DNA of 64,000 bases from contig JAJAGP010001507.1 of assembly GCA_025084515.1 (NCBI GenBank), forward strand, positions 1-64,000, written 5' to 3'. Shown here in pieces: positions 22,171 to 33,040 of the stretch. Numbering within the stretch: position 1 is the stretch's first letter; every line of letters begins with the position of its first letter. This DNA comes from Ancistrus triradiatus (lineage: Eukaryota; Chordata; Actinopteri; Siluriformes; Loricariidae). The notes under the pieces are model-generated. The model worked only from the letters and a program-made list of their open reading frames with translations. It did no database searches and was not told the DNA's origin. The position numbers were made by a program, and so were the translations under genes.

Positions 22171-22203
<33 letters not shown>
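22090..22203. repeat. compound (TG)n-(GA)n microsatellite
   Basis: About 70 bp of TG, a short gtgagtgtgtgagtga transition, then about 30 bp of GA. Confidence 0.95.
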
Positions 22204-22205
<2 letters not shown>

Positions 22206-22424
22206 ACATCATTAACAACGCATTCACCCCAGTTATTCTCCATTAAAGGTTTCACGCTGCAAAGTGATTATCTTTGCAAGTGAAATGATCACAACTTGAT
22301 CAGATTTCCCATTAGGAGCTTATTCGAACATTATTTATGGATTATCCAACCAATTTATCAACGGTTTTACTCATTTTTATAATCTTATCAAGTAAAACTG
22401 TCCTTTATGGGACATCTCATTTTT
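22204..22424. other. no recognised feature
   Basis: Nothing recognised. Confidence 0.4.
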
Positions 22425-23021
22425 CGCCTTTTCACACCGAGTACTATTTTTACACACGAAAAAAGAATCCCCCAAAAAAACGCACGTCAAGTTTTGAAAA
22501 GGAACTTATAATATACTAAAACGTATATTAACGCACGTCCTTCACACCGAGTCCGAAACTCACGGACTGCAACACGGTGTGAAATGTTTAAAAGGAGCCA
22601 ATTATTTTAAAATCAGGCTGACCAATCAGAGCTCGGTTGCCGGGCAGAACAGCTGATCGAGAGCTTATAGGACGAGCAACAGGCTACCTCTAAAAACATG
22701 GATATTAAAGAAAAGATCTGGCGGAATAGAACTGAAAGGCTGGAGAATGATGAGGAAACCCAAACGGTGGCTGGATGGAACCGTTTATAGGACATCTATT
22801 TTTTTTTATCTATATTCTTTACTTTCGTTTATGGTGAGATAAACGTTGTGAAAAAGACAAGGCGAAATATCCAACACATTACGAGAAGGGGAATGAAAAA
22901 AGCGAACGCGGACAGGAAGTGATCAGTGTTTAGACAAAAAATGCGTGTGAAGGTCCCACTATGTTAAAAATCCCGTCCACGTTTTTCTTGCATAAAAATC
23001 GGACTCGGTGTGAAAAGGCCT
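22425..23021 (+). mobile_element. PIF/Harbinger-like miniature element, copy 3
   Basis: It starts cgccttttcacaccgagt and ends cggactcggtgtgaaaaggc, with TTA at 22... right side 23022-23024. The coding remnant reads DIKEKIWRNRTERLEND. This copy is longer than copy 2 because of an extra ~110 bp near its left end and about 70 T-rich bases at 22795-22850. The left TTA is not preserved. Confidence 0.68.
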
Positions 23022-23024
23022 TTA

Positions 23025-23289
23025 CTGAGTACAGTATCCATCTCTTTTCTTCTTAGTGTTAATCATAACCCTGATTTGGACAGTCTCACTTTCAAACACA
23101 CACTCGCTGCAACGGCCTATTCCAAAATGCTGAGGTATACATTTGCGAGTGCTCATCAAGCATGGTTTCCCAGCATGCTGTGCAGACTGTCCAACTCAGA
23201 ACACTGCTTTCTTTATCTTTTTAATTAAACACACATTACTTAAGTGCTTCCTCAAAGGAAAAGAGACATGAGGTATGAGTGTGTGTAAC
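23025..23289. other. no recognised feature
   Basis: Nothing recognised. Confidence 0.4.
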
Positions 23290-23570
23290 ATTTCTCCCAC
23301 ATCCAACACATCAACTACGAGAACCTACTGCTCAATTAATGTCTAATATAGCTCATACATGTGCTGTTGTAAGGAAATAATCAGCATTACAGGGGAACCT
23401 CAAATGTCTCTTGACTCAAACAATTTCAGCATCAATTGGTGCGCCCAAATTCAAACAAAAATCCTGACTTCGAACATGGACACCCTAACCACAGCATTAC
23501 ATTTTGAGATCTTCCAACCACATAATCCAGTCCAGGCAGTGGAGATAATGCACCAATACAGTATGCAATC
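23290..23570. repeat. dispersed repeat, copy 2 (block order B-A)
   Basis: Block B is at 23290-23390 (ccacatccaacacatcaact, acatgtgctgttgtaagg), then block A at 23450-23570 (ttcaaacaaaaatcctgact, gaacatggacaccctaa). Compare 21048-21390. Confidence 0.65.
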
Positions 23571-23724
23571 ACCATAAAACCCAAAAGAAGAAGGACTAAG
23601 GCATGATCACAGTCATATGATGATTATTATGTTATGTGTACAGTGGGGCAAAAAAGTATTTAGTCAGCCACTGATTGTACAAGTTCTCCTACTTAGAAAG
23701 ATGAGAGAGGTCTGTAATTTTCAT

Positions 23725-23913
23725 TTACATTTACAGCATTTAGCAGACGCCCTTATCCAGAGCGACTTACAATTGGTACAATCTTACAATCCAAGCTATT
23801 GTGGGTTAAGGGCCTTGCTCAAGGACCCAACAGTGGCAGCTTGGCAGAGGTGGGATTTGAACCCTGGACCTTCTGGTTCATAGTCCAGTACCTTAAACAT
23901 TAGGCTACCACAG
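23725..23913 (-). mobile_element. tRNA-derived SINE, copy 3, inside a Tc1
   Basis: Near full length and antisense. Target duplication TTTCAT lies at 23719-23724 and 23914-23919. Removing it restores the Tc1 arm (gtaattttcatcatagctac). Confidence 0.92.
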
Positions 23914-24079
23914 TTTCATCATAGCTACACTTCAACTTGATCACTCCAAGAGCAACTATCAAAAATGACATTGTAAATTTTTGAAAGAATTTATTTGTAA
24001 ATGATGGTGGAAAATAAGTATTTGGTCAATAACAAAAGTTCAACTCAATACTTTGTAACATAACCTTTGTTGGCAATGA

Positions 24080-25039
24080 CAGAGGTCAAACGTTTCCTCA
24101 CACACTGTAGCTGGTATTTTGGCCCATTCCTCCATGCAGATCTCCTCTAGAGCAGTGATGTTTTGGGGCAACACCTGGACTTCAACTCCCTCCACAAATT
24201 TTCTATGAGGTTGAGGTCTGGAGACTGGCTAGGCCACTCCAGGACCTTGAAATGCTTTTTACAGAGCCACTCCTTCGTTGCCCGAGCGGTGTGTTTGGGA
24301 TCATTGTCATGCTGGAAGACCCAGCCATGTTCCATCTTCAATGCTCTCACTGATGGAAGGAGGTTTTGGCTTAAAATCTCACGATACATGGTCCCTGTAC
24401 ATTCTTCCCCTTAACACGGATCAGTCGTCCTGTCCCCTCTGCAGAAAAAACAGCCCCAAAGCATGATGTTTCCACCCCCCATGCTTCACAGTAGGTATGG
24501 TGTTCTAGGGATGCAACTCAGCATTCTTCTTCCTGCAAACATGGCGAGTTGAGTTTTTACCAAAAAGTTCTATTTTAGTTTCATCTGACCACATGATATT
24601 CTCCAATCCTCTTCTGGATCATCCATATGCTCTCTGACAAATTTCAGACGGGTCTGGACATGTACTGGCTTAAGCAGGGGGACACGCCTGGCACTGCAGG
24701 ATCTGAGTCCCCCTCGGCGTAGTGTGTTACTGATGGTAGCCTTGTTACTTTGGTCCCAGCTCTCTGCAGGTCATTCATCAGGTCCCTCCGGGTAGTTCTG
24801 GGATTTTTTGCTCACGTTCTCAAGATCATTTTGACCCATGGGATAGAGATCTTGTGTGGAGCCCCAGATCGAGGGAGATTATCAGTGGTCTTGTGTGTCT
24901 TCCATTTTCTTACAATTGCTCCTACAGTTGATTTATTCACACCAACCTGCTTGCCTATTGTAGATTCACTCTTCCCAGCCTGGTGCAGGTCTACAATTTT
25001 CTTCCTGGTGTCCTTCGACAGTTCTTTGGTCTTGGCCAT
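24080..25039 (-). pseudogene. Tc1 family B transposase, decayed
   Basis: Reading starts at the ATG whose first base is 25039: MAKTKELSKDTRKKIVDLHQ, IGKQVGVNKSTVGAIVRKW (first HTH) and LPRSGAPHKIS. Frames are broken in the middle. The 24389-24147 part keeps FQHDNDPKHTARATKEWL and SPDLNLIENLWREL, with I in place of P before the Glu. Several single-base indels make it non-functional. It lies inside its element's arms. Confidence 0.85.
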
Positions 25040-25404
25040 GGTTGAGTTTGGAGTCTGACTGTTTGAGGGTGTGGACAGGTGTCTTTTATACAGATAACGA
25101 GGTCAAACAGGTGCCATTAATACAGGTAATGAGTGGAGGACAGAAGAGCTTCCTAAAAAAGAAGTTACAGGTCTGTGAGAGCCAAAAATCTTGATGGTTT
25201 GTGGGTGACCAAATACTTATTTTCCACCATGATTTACAATTAAATTCTTTACAAATCCTACAATGTGATTTCCTGGATTGTTTTTCTCATTTTGTCTCTC
25301 ATAGTTGAAGTGTACCTATGATGAAAATTACAGACCTCTCTCATCTTACTAAGTAAGTATCTTACTTTTCATGATTAATTACATACTAATATAGGAGTAT
25401 AAAA

Positions 25405-25924
25405 CAGTCACTTAGGGGTCGGGAACGTATTAATTCTATTTACATTACTTCTTATGGGGAAATCTGATTCTGACTTGAAATTAATCTAAATTCGAATGGT
25501 CAAACTCCAAGGTTCCACTGTACATATTATACTTACTGTATTGGTGAACTCAGGGCGCTAGCATAGCTGCTAAGCTAACTGCAGCTCATGTTCTGGAGCA
25601 TTCAATTCCTGTTTTGCTTTCGGTTGGCTCTTATGAACTAATATTTTTAGGACCAATGACTTATTTGCACTAAGAATACAGGACTGTAGATAAAAAAAAT
25701 AAAGAAAAACACAAGAAAGACAGCAGAGAATATCACTCAGCAGGATATATTGTCAATCTGAATCACTGAATCGTGACTTGTGAATCGACTAAAATGAGTC
25801 ATGTAGCTCGACTCGTACAAGTTTGAGCAAGATACAACGAGTACCGAAACTTTTTTTTTTTTTTTGGCATCAAAATGTCAACATGTGTCGAGAACCAAAT
25901 TTGAGGAGTTCCAAAGTACTACTG
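25405..25924. mobile_element. Tigger-like element, two fragments in opposite orientation
   Basis: A right-end fragment in plus orientation ends ccaaggttccactg at 25520, followed by TA. From 25521 to 25924 comes the reverse complement of the left half of the 13-kb copy, ending ccaaagtactactg followed by TA. They share gcattcaattcctgttttgc with the 37-kb copy and ggttctcgacacatgttgac-like sequence with the 13-kb copy. Confidence 0.55.
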
Positions 25925-26698
25925 TATTACTATTAATCAAATCATCTCTGATTTCAGATTGTCTTCAAATGTATAATCATTTATTACACCATCATTTATT
26001 ACACATTAAGATGCATTGGTGTTTTTTACAAATCAATTGCAACCCTCTGGTTCTTTCCTCCTCCAACACCCATTATTCCATTTAACAAAACCTGCATCAC
26101 TCCTCCCTGCATCTGCCCCTCCCTCCACTGTAAGTGTGCTTTATCTGGCTCAGCATCTGTTTGTGGAAGCTGCTCTTCAACTGCTGGAGGATAAAAATAG
26201 CACAAAGCCAATAAAACCTCTCCCTCTCCCTCTCTCCCTCTCTGTAAATGATTGGATGTTCCATTAGCTATTACAATCAGGAGCACACTAATCCATCAAC
26301 CTGAGCATGGTGTGCAAGTCTGCGTTCATTCTTATGAGTGCAGACGTTCAGTAATTCTTCTTATACAATCCAATAGCGAGCAGTAACAGTTTAAGACTCA
26401 GACGACATTTCCCTCTTCTTCGACAGGTACCTACGCTCTCTCATGGTGCCCAGTCTGGCACTTCGCACCAGTCACTTCGCTGCTCACGCTCATCACACAA
26501 CAGGCATGTTTCTAATTTACTCAACATGTCGAAGACGCGGGTAAACAAACCAATCAGCTGGAGAAATCACATCAGGAAGCAGCATGGGCTCAGAGCTCAG
26601 TGACGGCAGCAGGAGCAGTGCGAGTTCAGCGCTGAGAAACGCTCCTGTTATCCCAAAATATGACACCGAGCCGTGATCATTGATTACGTATATACTAA
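25925..26698. other. no recognised feature
   Basis: Intronic sequence. The mirrored open frames at 26016-26286 are not supported by any domain. Confidence 0.5.
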
Positions 26699-27045
26699 TT
26701 AGGGCTGTGCTAAAAAAGTCGATATATCAATATATCGCGATATTCATTTTGTTATATTCTGCACCGATATATTGATTGTTTTTGAAGGAATAAAACACAT
26801 TTTAAATGGGGTGTAAGCTACAATCTCCGCTCCTGTAGATGTTACAGTACAGAGTTTTGACTCAGGTTGTCCGCTGAATTATCAGCGTGACGTGATGTAT
26901 TAAGACGACTCAGATCATACATCATAACTTGCAGCTGTTTTTATATTTTCAGTGAACTATGGGAAATATCGCAATATGTATCGTTTCGCAATGCGTCGTA
27001 ATACAATAGTATCGTCAAGTCCTTTCCAGTACCCGCCCCTAATAA
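26699..27045. mobile_element. hAT-like miniature element
   Basis: Ends ttagggctgtgct and agtacccgcccctaa form imperfect inverted repeats. The interior has the repeated atatcgcgatatt / aatatcgcaatatg subterminal motifs common in fish hAT miniature elements. The target duplication is not clear. Confidence 0.55.
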
Positions 27046-27290
27046 TAAGGTAACCAACAATTATAATAACAAGTCACTCTCACTAGTCCTGTAACCAGGG
27101 TTGGTCATGAGGGTGCTATCTTTATGCAGTGTCAGCCTGGTGAAGCCCAAGCCTCTCCAATCCCGACCAAGATGGCCAATTTAGAGCGACCAATTAACCT
27201 AATGCACATCTTTGGTCTGTGGGAGGAACACACAAACACAGTGAGGGCATTCAAACTCAACTTGCACCACCATGCTACCCTAAAATAACC
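27046..27290 (+). repeat. interspersed repeat, copy 2 (gagcgaccaattaacc type)
   Basis: The stretch 27176-27290 holds ttagagcgaccaattaacct, ctgtgggaggaacacac and ccaccatgctaccc. It is related to 16833-16968 and 54061-54290. Confidence 0.5.
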
Positions 27291-27710
27291 ACAATTTCTC
27301 TATTTAGAGCAGAAATGTATCAGTCTGTGTTTCTAAATGTACTGCACAGTTTCTACAGTGCATCTACTACACCCCAGTTATAGGGATAATCAAATATCTG
27401 GCACTTTATATTGTATTCTTTCTAATATAAAAAGTAAAATGGTCCTGTACATTATTAAAGGAGAATTTACAGTACATTTCAACCAATGGGATTTCAATAG
27501 TGTTAGAAAAGTCAGCGAGAATGCTCTGTTGCAAACATTCTCCATGTTTGCCACTGCTTTTCATTCCCAAATATAAATAAATATAAAATGAATCATGTGT
27601 CACGTATGATTAGAATACAGGTACAGTATGGACTGCATTTTAAACTCAACATGGCCATATTAATGCAATAATGCTGTATTGTTAAGTGTTTTGAACAATG
27701 AACTCATTTG
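27291..27710. other. no recognised feature
   Basis: AT-rich intron. Opposed open frames near 27337-27603 look like chance. Confidence 0.45.
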
Positions 27711-28110
27711 CAGACGCAAAAGTTTGTGGACACCCCAAAATTACATCCAAAAACGTTAGGTGTTAGTATGGAGTTTTTCCACATCTTCGCTGACCGAACA
27801 ACCTTTGTTCTTCTAAGAAGGCTTCCCACTAGATTTTGGAACATCAAAGATGGCAAACCAATTCTCTGCTGATTTTGGTTAAGGACAGCAGGGCAGAAAG
27901 TTGAACTGACTAGTTGGAGGCGGAAATCTATAAATGTGTCATACTGAGAGGCACTGGGGTATCAGTACAACCCATTCTCCTACCACTGTATGTCTGTGGA
28001 GAATCCAGAAATGTACATTTTATATTACCAACATGTTACAATGGAGTGTTGCTGAAAGAGCAGAGCTCAATAATTAGAAGGGGTGTCCACAAACTTTTGT
28101 CTATATAGTG
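27711..28110. mobile_element. ~400-bp Tc1 derivative related to family D
   Basis: Inverted ends caaaagtttgtggacacccc and ggggtgtccacaaacttttg, with TA after 28110. The interior keeps gttcttctaagaaggcttcc and ctagattttggaacatc, which recall the arms of the family D Tc1 element. There is no coding capacity. Confidence 0.65.
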
Positions 28111-28112
28111 TA

Positions 28113-28830
28113 CATACACATTAGGACAACCCTAATGATTTTCCCCCACATATTAATCCTGCAGCTCCAGGGAATTATCCCCACAAATGATGTCCCCCCC
28201 AGGACTCAAACCCAGGGCAGTGCAGTTTTGGGTCGACCACCCGAATGCAGACAGTGTCAGTTGTATTTAAATACTGTGTGTAAAAATATGACTGATATAC
28301 TATGTTGTATTTTAGACATGAAAGTAACTCCACATTCCCGTGACTGGTCGAGGACCCGGGTCAGTCTGAGGACAGAGAGATGCTGACAGAGAGGAACCAA
28401 ATGTCACGTCTGACCAATCAGCAAATAAAAAATAAGAAGCGAGAGACAAGGGCAGTGAGGATAAGTCCAGCACTGCTGACTGAGAGAGAGTGAGTGAGCA
28501 GGGCACCCGGCTCTCCTATTATATGCCTGCTGCTGATCACAAAGATACACTGATACCGCCCCACAATGCACCTCTCTATCCAGAGCCTGCATTCACACCA
28601 CAGGTAAAGGTAGTCCAAATCCAATTTGCTCCCCATATGTGGTAAATGCAATCTGACATTTTCAATTCTGACTTTTATATACAGTATTGAAATGTCACAC
28701 GGAGACAATGTGACCTCAGAACAATCAGATCGCTTCTTCATCATTTCTTATCGGCCCAAATAAATCTGGAGTACAGCGCTGTTCTGCTGGGCATCCAGTC
28801 AGATCAGAGGTGTGACCTGCCCAGATTCTT
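28113..28830. other. no recognised feature
   Basis: Overlapping minus frames at 28312-28744 carry no known domain. Confidence 0.45.
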
Positions 28831-28925
28831 GTCAAGTCAAGTCAAGTCAAATGTATTTCAATAGCGCTTTTTACAGTGGAGCATTGTCTCAAAGCCGCTT
28901 TACGATTTTACATTATCTTCTAACA
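28831..28925 (-). mobile_element. very short LINE 3' end
   Basis: Antisense copy of the 3' end seen at 10200-10270: gtcaagtcaagtcaag repeats, atagcgctttttacagtgga, gcattgtctcaaagccgc. Only about 95 bp was copied, a typical severe 5' truncation. Confidence 0.85.
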
Positions 28926-29104
28926 TCTCCCTGACTCCCTAAACGTTATAAGGAACAGTGGGGACAGTGTAGTGAGATTGGGTGGCGAAATCTGGGAGCA
29001 GGTTAGTGAGATCTAAAGATGGCATGGTGAGTTCTGGAGTTGCCACCTATTGATCTATAGACTGAACATCTTTTTGAGATTGTAGGATGCCATGGGAGGA
29101 CTTA
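28926..29104. other. no recognised feature
   Basis: Nothing recognised. Confidence 0.4.
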
Positions 29105-30401
29105 CAGTAGTGCTTGAAAGTTTGTGAACCCTTCAGAATTTTCTATATTTCTGCATAAATATGACCTAAAACATCATCAGATTTTCACACAAGTCCTAAA
29201 AGTAGATAAAGAGAACCCAGTTAAACAAATGAGACAAAATATTATACTTGGTCATTTATTTACTGAGGAAAATGATCTACTATTACAAATTACTGAGTGG
29301 CAAAAGTATGTGAACCTCTAGGATTAGCAGTTAATTTGAAGGTGAAATTAGAGTCAGGTGTTTTCAATCAATGGGATGACAATCAGGTGTGAGGGGGCAC
29401 CCTGTTTTATTTAAAGAACAGGGATCTATCAAAGTCTGCTCTTCACAGCACGTTTGTGGAAGTGTATCATGGTACGAACAAAGGAGATTTCTGAGGAGCT
29501 CAAAAAAAAGAGTTGTTGATGCTCATCAGGCTGGAAAAGGTTACAAACCATCTCTAAAGAGTTTGGACTCCACCAATCCACAGTCAGACAGATTGTGTAC
29601 AAATGGAGGAAATTCAAGATCATGGTTACCCTCCCCAGGAGTGGTCGACCAACAACGATCACTCCAAGAGCAAGGTGTGTAATAGTTGGTGAGGTAACAA
29701 AGGACCCCAGGGTAACTTCTAAGCAACTGAAGGCCTCGATCACATTGGCTAATGTTAATGTTCATGAGTCCACCATCAGAAGAACACTGAACAGGAATGG
29801 TGTGCATGGCAGGGTTGCAAGGAGAAAGCCACTGCTCTCCAAAAAGAACATTGCTGCTCGTCTGCAGTTTGCTAAAGCAAAATGTCAGGACATCTGTCCA
29901 TGAACTGAATCTCAAGAGAAGCCGTCTCATGCAGCAAGACAACGACCCTAAGCTGTCGTTAAGTCGTTCCACCAAAGAATGGTTAAAGAAGAATAAAGTT
30001 CATGTTTTGGAATGGCCAGGCCAAAATCTTGACCTTAATCCATTCAAAATGTTGTGGAAGGACCTGAAGTGAGCAGTTAATGTGAGGAAACCCACCAACA
30101 TCCCAGAGCTGAAGCTGTTCTGTACGGAGGAATGGGCTAAAATTCCTACAAGCCTCCAAGTTATTGTTGCACAGGTGAGTCCCACCAGATACTGAAAGCA
30201 GAGGGTCACATACTTTTGCCACTCACTAATATGTAATATTGGATAATTTTCCTCAATAAATTAATGACCAACTTTAATAATTTTGTTTCATTTGTTTAAC
30301 TGGGTTCTCTTTATCTACTTTAGGACTTGTGTGAATATATGATGATGTTTTAGGCATATTTATGCAGAGATAAAGGGTTCACAAACTTTCAAGTACCACT
30401 G
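29105..30401 (+). mobile_element. Tc1 family A element with internal deletion
   Basis: Ends cagtagtgcttgaaagtttg and aaactttcaagtaccactg, flanked by TA at 29103-29104 and 30402-30403. It lacks about 0.3 kb of the transposase relative to the 15-kb copy. Confidence 0.93.
29469..30157 (+). pseudogene. Tc1 family A transposase, deleted and frameshifted
   Basis: From the ATG at 29469 (MVRTKEISEEL) a frameshift in an A run at about 29510 breaks the first HTH. A second frame (29595-29875) keeps the linker LPRSGRPTTITPRARC and the second HTH. At about 29877 the sequence jumps from LQFAKA straight to the region before VRTSVHELNLK, so the first catalytic Asp is gone. The C-terminal part reads QQDNDPKLSLSRSTKEWL and then LDLNPFKMLW, where the catalytic Glu is replaced by Lys. 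It is doubly inactivated. Confidence 0.87.
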
Positions 30402-30641
30402 TAGGCCGCTGTTGCAGATTGAAAGGTGTCATGTTGATACTGATGGGTATCATGAGGAGTTCTTTTTGTCTGATGAGCACCAAAGTAACCAAAAATGCAG
30501 GCTGCATTTACACTGATTACATGAGCTTTGTTAACCTGATTTAAATCAACTGACGGAAGTGTTTATTTCCACACGAAACTCATCATCAGTCTAATCAAAA
30601 TCTCCATTTACATTCACTAACAGAGATCTGATTCAGAGCTA
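30402..30641. other. no recognised feature
   Basis: Short spacer between two TA insertions. It has weak similarity to subterminal hAT motifs (gctgcatttacactgattac). Confidence 0.35.
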
Positions 30642-31135
30642 CAGCACTGTGCAAAAGTCTTAGGCCACCATTAGATTAGATGACCATATATATATATCTC
30701 TTTATATATCTCTCAGTCTCTTTATTGGAATACAAGCAAAAAAAAAAAACTGGAAATGTGTAGGCACTACTAAAAAACTACAAAAAAAATCAGAAGAAAC
30801 AGCTTCTATAGGCTACAGTGGCAAGTATTTAGTGTGGCCTCCCCTTACACTTGAGCAACAGCAGCATCTGGCAGCTTCATCAGGATCCCGAGTTGACCCT
30901 TCTACACACCGAAGAAGCCTGATTAGGAATGCTCTTTTTTGGAAAGGTAGCAGCCAAGAAACCACTTTTTTGGAAGGGGAACAGGGTGAAAACGCTAAGA
31001 TATGCTAAAGCTCACAAAGACTGGAATGAAGCAACTGGAATCCAAGCTTGAATTTTTTGGATCAAATCATCGACAATATGTTGAATAGCTAATACAACAA
31101 ACTCAATGGTGGCCTAAAACTTTTGCACAGTACTG
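30642..31135 (+). mobile_element. Tc1 family C element, internally deleted
   Basis: Ends cagcactgtgcaaaagtctt and aaaacttttgcacagtactg, with TA at 30640-30641 and 31136-31137. It retains the middle of the transposase (AAKKPLFWKGNRVKTLRYAK-like) up to just before the first Asp, then jumps to the right arm. Confidence 0.9.
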
Positions 31136-31137
31136 TA

Positions 31138-31739
31138 GGCATATATAGGTGTAGAACACTCTTTAAACACTCTTTCCACATAAGTAGGTAGTGACAATTT
31201 GTCGCATTGCCTTAGATTTCAATCTCTGCACTTGAGTTTTTAATAAGCGTAAAATTGTGGCAGCAAACTGAACTTCACACATGCATATTAAATACGGACA
31301 GGTGCTAGAACTGACGTCCTGCAACATTCTTAGACGCATTATCCTGAGAACCCTCTGCCATTCATTTGTATAAACAGATCATTATTCAGAACGTTCTGCC
31401 TCCAGCCTGCAGATTATTTTAGTCTTTTAAAGTTTGAAGCATTTACTTTGTTTACTCGTGCCCGCCATGTCAAATTAGCAAAGCTTGCTTTATGACTCAT
31501 ACACGTCCACAACTTACTCACACAGTCTGACTGGAAATGTGATCAGACACAAGAGATTACTCTTATTCTTCTATGAAACAGATTATTTAAAAGCTTATCC
31601 ACCTCAATCCTACTGGTCTCTACTGGGATACTCTATTCTCACAGAGGGATAAATGAACGCTTTCCATTCTGATAGAGCTATCAAACGAATATTAATGGGT
31701 TAAATGATTTCTGTATTGCCACTATAAAGTTCAAATGCT
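31138..31739. other. no recognised feature
   Basis: Intronic sequence before the tandem array. Nothing recognised. Confidence 0.45.
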
Positions 31740-31812
31740 CATGTATGGCTTCTAGAATCTCTTAGTGAATGTGTCAGATTCCAGAATATCCTAGTGATGT
31801 TATCCAGTTCTA

Positions 31813-31885
31813 CATTTAGTCATTTAGAAGTGGGAACCCTGGACCTTCTGGTCCATAGTCCAGAATCTTAACTGCTAAGGGATGG
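31813..31885 (-). mobile_element. SINE fragment, copy 4
   Basis: Antisense head fragment only: gggaaccctggaccttctgg, tccatagtccagaatctta. Confidence 0.65.
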
Positions 31886-31930
31886 CTTTATTTCACTGGC
31901 CAGCCATAGCAGTACTCTTCTGAAAAAAAA

Positions 31931-32084
31931 ATTACATTTATTCACCCTTATTACAACTGATGCAATCCGATCCAAGTAACTGTGGGTTAAGGGTCTTGCT
32001 CAAGGAGCTTGGCAGAGGTGGGATTTGAACCTTGGACCTTCTTGGTCCAGAGGCTAGTACCTAAACAACAGGCCACTACAATCC
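31931..32084 (-). mobile_element. tRNA-derived SINE, copy 5, diverged
   Basis: Antisense: gatccaagtaactgtgggtt, aagggtcttgctcaagg, gtgggatttgaaccttggac. A ~12-bp gap removes the 'acccaacagtgg' stretch. Confidence 0.8.
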
Positions 32085-32099
32085 CCATCAACACAGTGG

Positions 32100-32300
32100 T
32101 TCTATAGTCAATCAAATTCAACTGTCTCAAAGCAGCTTTTCAGTTTTCTATTAACTTCTATTATCTAAGCCCAAGCCCAAATTGGGCAAGTCTAGGGTGA
32201 CAATGGCAAGGAAAAAACTCCCTAAATGTTGTAGGGATGAAACCTTAGGAGGACCAAGACTCAAAAAAAGACCCAACCTCCTTGGGTGCCTTAGATGTTA
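32100..32300 (-). mobile_element. LINE 3' UTR fragment, diverged
   Basis: Antisense relative of 10055-10240: ctgtctcaaagcagcttt, caaattgggcaagtctaggg, acaatggcaaggaaaaaact and acccaacctccttgggtg correspond to the reverse complement of ccgcccaaggaggttgggtc...ttccttgccactgttgccct. Confidence 0.75.
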
Positions 32301-32649
32301 CATGTAAGAATTAAATTAAGTTATCTAATTAATAAGTTTATAGTAATAGTTTAAATAAACAGAAGCTAAATAAATATTAACAGAGATAACATATTTAAAA
32401 ATCTAATAATAATGAAAAATAAATGTAATATGTAGACCAATACATTACAGAAAATGTAATATTACGAAGAGTAAAATAAAATAGAGAATGTAAAACTATA
32501 GCATGAGACCGTAGTGTAAATTAATCAAATATTTATTCAAATTAAAATGAATGCACCTGCCTTCTAGAATGTTATAACATTTGTGGATGTCTTTTAGAAC
32601 ATCCTAGTTTCTGTGTCTGATTTAAAATGTCCTAGTGATTGTGGCTATC

Positions 32650-32800
32650 TCTACATGTATTTGTTTTGCAAACACTCTTATCCAGAGCGACGTGCAAAAG
32701 CAATTTTGGAATAAGTGCCCTGCTCAAGGACTTGACCGTTTCAGACTGGAAGAGTTGGGATTTGAATCTTGGACCTTCTGATCCATAGTCCAGTTTTATG
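32650..32800 (-). mobile_element. tRNA-derived SINE, copy 6, strongly diverged
   Basis: Antisense: acactcttatccagagcgac, ctgctcaaggacttgacc, gggatttgaatcttggacct. Confidence 0.75.
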
Positions 32801-32805
32801 TATTA

Positions 32806-32930
32806 AGTAATTATGGATTAAGGAGTCTTGCTCATGGAGCCAAGGAGCTTGGCAGAGGTGGGATTGAACCTGTTGATTCTGGTTCATAGGCCAGGACCTC
32901 AACCGTCAGACCACAGTTCCCACCACCACA
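32806..32930 (-). mobile_element. tRNA-derived SINE, copy 7, partial
   Basis: Antisense: aattatggattaaggagtct, gcttggcagaggtgggattg, ggccaggacctcaaccgtc. Confidence 0.7.
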
Positions 32931-33040
32931 CTGTCCCAGTGATCCCGTCTGGCTTCCGGGATGTCGTAGTGAAAGTGCCTGTCTTCTAGAACATTATAAC
33001 ATTGGCATATGGCATCTAGAATGTCCTTGCAATCGTGTCT

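Larger units (their letters stand above)
23641..25357 (-). mobile_element. Tc1 family B element interrupted by a SINE
   Basis: It starts cagtggggcaaaaaagtatt after TA at 23639-23640. The right arm fades after acctctctcatctta near 25357, so its terminus is lost. The transposase is on the minus strand. The left arm is split at 23724/23914 by a SINE. Confidence 0.9.

Noticed and set aside
27711..28110. Possible hAT element (the ends resemble common fish inverted repeats)
   Set aside because: The flank is TA only, not 8 bp, and the interior resembles Tc1 family D, so it is listed as a Tc1 derivative.
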